Positions 16,140-17,373 of a DNA stretch of 17,373 bases are shown here, in pieces. The DNA is from an uncultured Clostridia bacterium. Its GTDB lineage: Bacteria > Bacillota > Clostridia > TANB77 > CAG-508. Made by a program: the position numbers and the translations under genes. The notes beneath the pieces are model-generated. The model was not told where the DNA came from. It ran no database searches and worked only from the letters and a program-made list of their open reading frames with translations. How positions within the stretch are numbered: the stretch's first letter is position 1; each line of letters starts with the position of its first letter. The DNA is taken from assembly GCA_934167735.1 (NCBI GenBank), contig CAKPLV010000004.1:1-17373 (forward strand), written 5' to 3'.

Positions 16140-16163
16140 AAAAAAAGACCTCATGTCTCTTTT
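16140..16163 (-). terminator. Orphan minus-strand terminator-like hairpin
   Basis: On the minus strand AAAAGAGAC (16155-16163) pairs with GTCTTTTTT (16141-16149), nine pairs with one G-U and loop ATGAG, ending in seven T. Read on the plus strand the G-U becomes an A-C mismatch, so the minus orientation is favoured. No minus-strand gene ends here; it lies between the divergent promoters of the hydrolase operon and the 75-aa gene. Confidence 0.55.
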
Positions 16164-16165
16164 GC

Positions 16166-16193
16166 TTGAAAAAACATTCTGCAATGATATAAT
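16166..16193 (+). promoter_or_regulatory. Promoter of the 75-aa membrane protein
   Basis: TTGAAA (16166-16171), 16 bases, TATAAT (16188-16193) preceded by TG one base upstream, that is an extended -10 (TGATATAAT). Transcription should start near 16200, leaving a leader of only about 20 bases. Confidence 0.65.
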
Positions 16194-16220
16194 AATTTCA
16201 GGAGATAACTATTTCAGTCG

Positions 16221-16448
16221 ATGAAAAAAAACACTAAAATAAAATTTGGTATATTATTTACTATTTTAATTATCTGTGCAATTTCATTAGCTATATATAT
16301 CCCATTTTATAGATCTAAACAGTTTGATAATTATGGTAAAGAAAATTTGATTAATTATTTAAATAGTATTACAGATGAAGATCAAAAACAAAATGAAATT
16401 AAAAAGGCAATTGAAAATGGATGGATTACAGAAAATGATTTACATTAA
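16221..16448 (+). CDS. Small single-pass membrane protein, 75 aa, unknown function
   Basis: I do not recognise this protein. It has a basic N-terminus (MKKNTKIKFG), one hydrophobic helix at about 9-28 (ILFTILIICAISLAIYIPFY) and a hydrophilic tail of about 45 residues, NYGKENLINYLNSITDEDQK followed by QNEIKKAIENGWITENDLH. This looks like two short helices and is probably outside the cell. A good promoter lies just upstream and a strong terminator just after the stop, so it seems a real unit. Odd point: the only ribosome-binding-like sequence, AGGAGATAAC, lies 16 bases from this ATG, too far for good initiation. No ATG, GTG or TTG occurs in frame before the stop codon at 16206-16208. Translation may be weak or use a nearer unusual start. 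It converges on the GGDEF gene. Confidence 0.65.
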   Translation: MKKNTKIKFGILFTILIICAISLAIYIPFYRSKQFDNYGKENLINYLNSITDEDQKQNEIKKAIENGWITENDLH

Positions 16449-16449
16449 A

Positions 16450-16488
16450 AAAGATATAATTCAGTCAATTAGACTGAATTATATCTTT
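16450..16488. terminator. Bidirectional terminator between the 75-aa gene and the GGDEF gene
   Basis: A perfect 17-bp stem (16450-16466 with 16472-16488, core GATATAATTCAGTC) around loop AATTA, with A and T runs at the two ends. It lies two bases after the plus-strand stop and six bases before the GGDEF stop, so it serves both convergent genes. Confidence 0.88.
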
Positions 16489-16493
16489 CTTCA

Positions 16494-17360
16494 TTATCTT
16501 GGCATCTTGTTTTCGTTGTTTTCTTTAAACTGCTTCTTATACTGATACATATGTGCATCAGCCTCTTCTATCACTTCTGTGATAGATTTCTTTTCTTTCG
16601 GATTATAACTTCCAATTCCGTATGATACATGTGGAAGTTCTTTCATTTTGAATCTTTCCTTTTCAAGTAAAGAAATAAATTCAGCATTAAGTTCTTCCAT
16701 ATCACATTTCTTTTCAATGATAACAGCAAATTCGTCACCACCAATGCGATAACAATATCCATTCTTACCATACGTTTTCTTTATTGCCTTACCTATCACT
16801 TTTAGTACTTCATCACCGAAATTATGTCCATAAGTATCATTGATCTCTTTAAAATAATTTACATCAAAAATTATTAATAAAAATTTCCGATGTTTGTTAT
16901 TCTCAAGATACAACTTATAGATCTTTTGATTTAACAATCCTGTTAAACCGTCATTTCGTTGAATTGTACTATTATAATAGTTAAATAACAATATCTGTAC
17001 AATTGTAGTTACAAGCCAAAAGATCTTTGTTTCAGGAAAATCCACTTGTGCTTTTATACCAATACCCATTAATAATGCGATTAGTATAATTTCTCCATTT
17101 TTTCTATTTTGATATTTTATTCCAAATTTTAAAACATCAAGAATTAGATAAAATGAAAAAAACAAATACATCTCTAAAGATATTCCCAAAACAGTCATGA
17201 AAATTATGAAAATTCCATACAACATAACTCTTTCATATTTGGGTTTTATCTTAAAGATTAGTATAGAACTTGCAAGTGGAATTGCAGGCCTCATTAGAGT
17301 TTCCAAAAAGCTTGCAAAGTTTTTAGTGGTAATAACAAAAATTGCATCATATGGCCACAT
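16494..17360 (-). CDS. Membrane-bound diguanylate cyclase (GGDEF protein)
   Basis: GGDEF proteins make the second messenger cyclic di-GMP from two GTP. The 288-residue protein has an N-terminal membrane part with about four hydrophobic helices (about 24-37, 44-60, 62-78, 91-104, perhaps also 113-127) and a C-terminal GGDEF domain from about 135 (RNDGLTGLLNQ). The metal and nucleotide segments are complete: FDVNYFKEINDTYGHNFGDEVL (165-186) and RIGGDEF with GGDEF exact at 207-211, so it should be active. The inhibitory RxxD site normally five residues before GGDEF is missing (it reads KNGY), so product inhibition at that site is unlikely. AGGAG at the very edge of the window is correctly spaced from ATG 17360, which supports this start, but the frame stays open to the edge and a longer protein cannot be excluded. 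Confidence 0.88.
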   Translation of the reverse strand: MWPYDAIFVITTKNFASFLETLMRPAIPLASSILIFKIKPKYERVMLYGIFIIFMTVLGISLEMYLFFSFYLILDVLKFGIKYQNRKNGEIILIALLMGIGIKAQVDFPETKIFWLVTTIVQILLFNYYNSTIQRNDGLTGLLNQKIYKLYLENNKHRKFLLIIFDVNYFKEINDTYGHNFGDEVLKVIGKAIKKTYGKNGYCYRIGGDEFAVIIEKKCDMEELNAEFISLLEKERFKMKELPHVSYGIGSYNPKEKKSITEVIEEADAHMYQYKKQFKENNENKMPR

Positions 17361-17373
17361 TCTAAGTTCTCCT

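Noticed and set aside
1..17373. tRNA, rRNA, insertion sequences, prophage or toxin-antitoxin modules
   Set aside because: I looked for cloverleaf-like GC-rich patches, transposase or integrase motifs and paired small genes and saw none that hold up; hand reading could miss a degenerate element.

Overview
The window comes from a very AT-rich bacterium that uses the standard genetic code (TGG for Trp, TGA used as a stop). The rpsO-pnp pair, strong AGGAGG-type ribosome binding sites, sigma-A-like promoters and the protein types point to a low-GC Firmicute, most likely a Clostridia-class gut lineage. This is inferred from gene order and protein style; no database was searched. Fourteen genes lie on the minus strand and only two small orphan genes lie on the plus strand. 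No rRNA, tRNA, CRISPR array or insertion sequence was found.

Right-to-left along the minus strand, the layout is as follows. (1) 16494-17360 is a membrane-bound GGDEF protein, convergent with a 75-aa plus-strand membrane miniprotein (16221-16448); they share a 17-bp perfect-stem terminator. (2) 14636-16054 is a two-gene operon of an alpha/beta hydrolase and a HAD-fold protein, closed by a terminator. (3) 12859-14499 is a three-helix membrane protein with four Asp-box (BNR) motifs. (4) 5386-12785 is a DNA-repair block: uvrB, uvrA, a dCMP-deaminase-like gene and recN. uvrB, uvrA and recN each have a recognisable promoter. A compositionally odd 65-aa plus-strand gene sits between uvrB and uvrA. 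(5) 1772-5276 is a tightly packed four-gene operon: a DUF4116 repeat protein, a membrane-anchored unknown protein, an ABC ATPase and an ABC-2-type permease. (6) 1-1753 holds rpsO and the 5' two fifths or more of pnp (cut by the window edge), with structured leaders that may serve autoregulation.

Functionally, uvrA, uvrB and recN supply nucleotide-excision and double-strand-break repair, and the deaminase feeds dUMP/dTMP synthesis. rpsO-pnp is the usual ribosome/RNA-turnover pair. The ABC operon looks like an exporter or self-protection module of unknown substrate.

The best candidates for something undescribed are: a 66-bp nested inverted repeat whose loop carries a perfect-consensus promoter in front of recN; the orphan gene between uvrB and uvrA, with a 20-bp palindrome in its 3' end; the DUF4116/ABC operon; and the Asp-box membrane protein.
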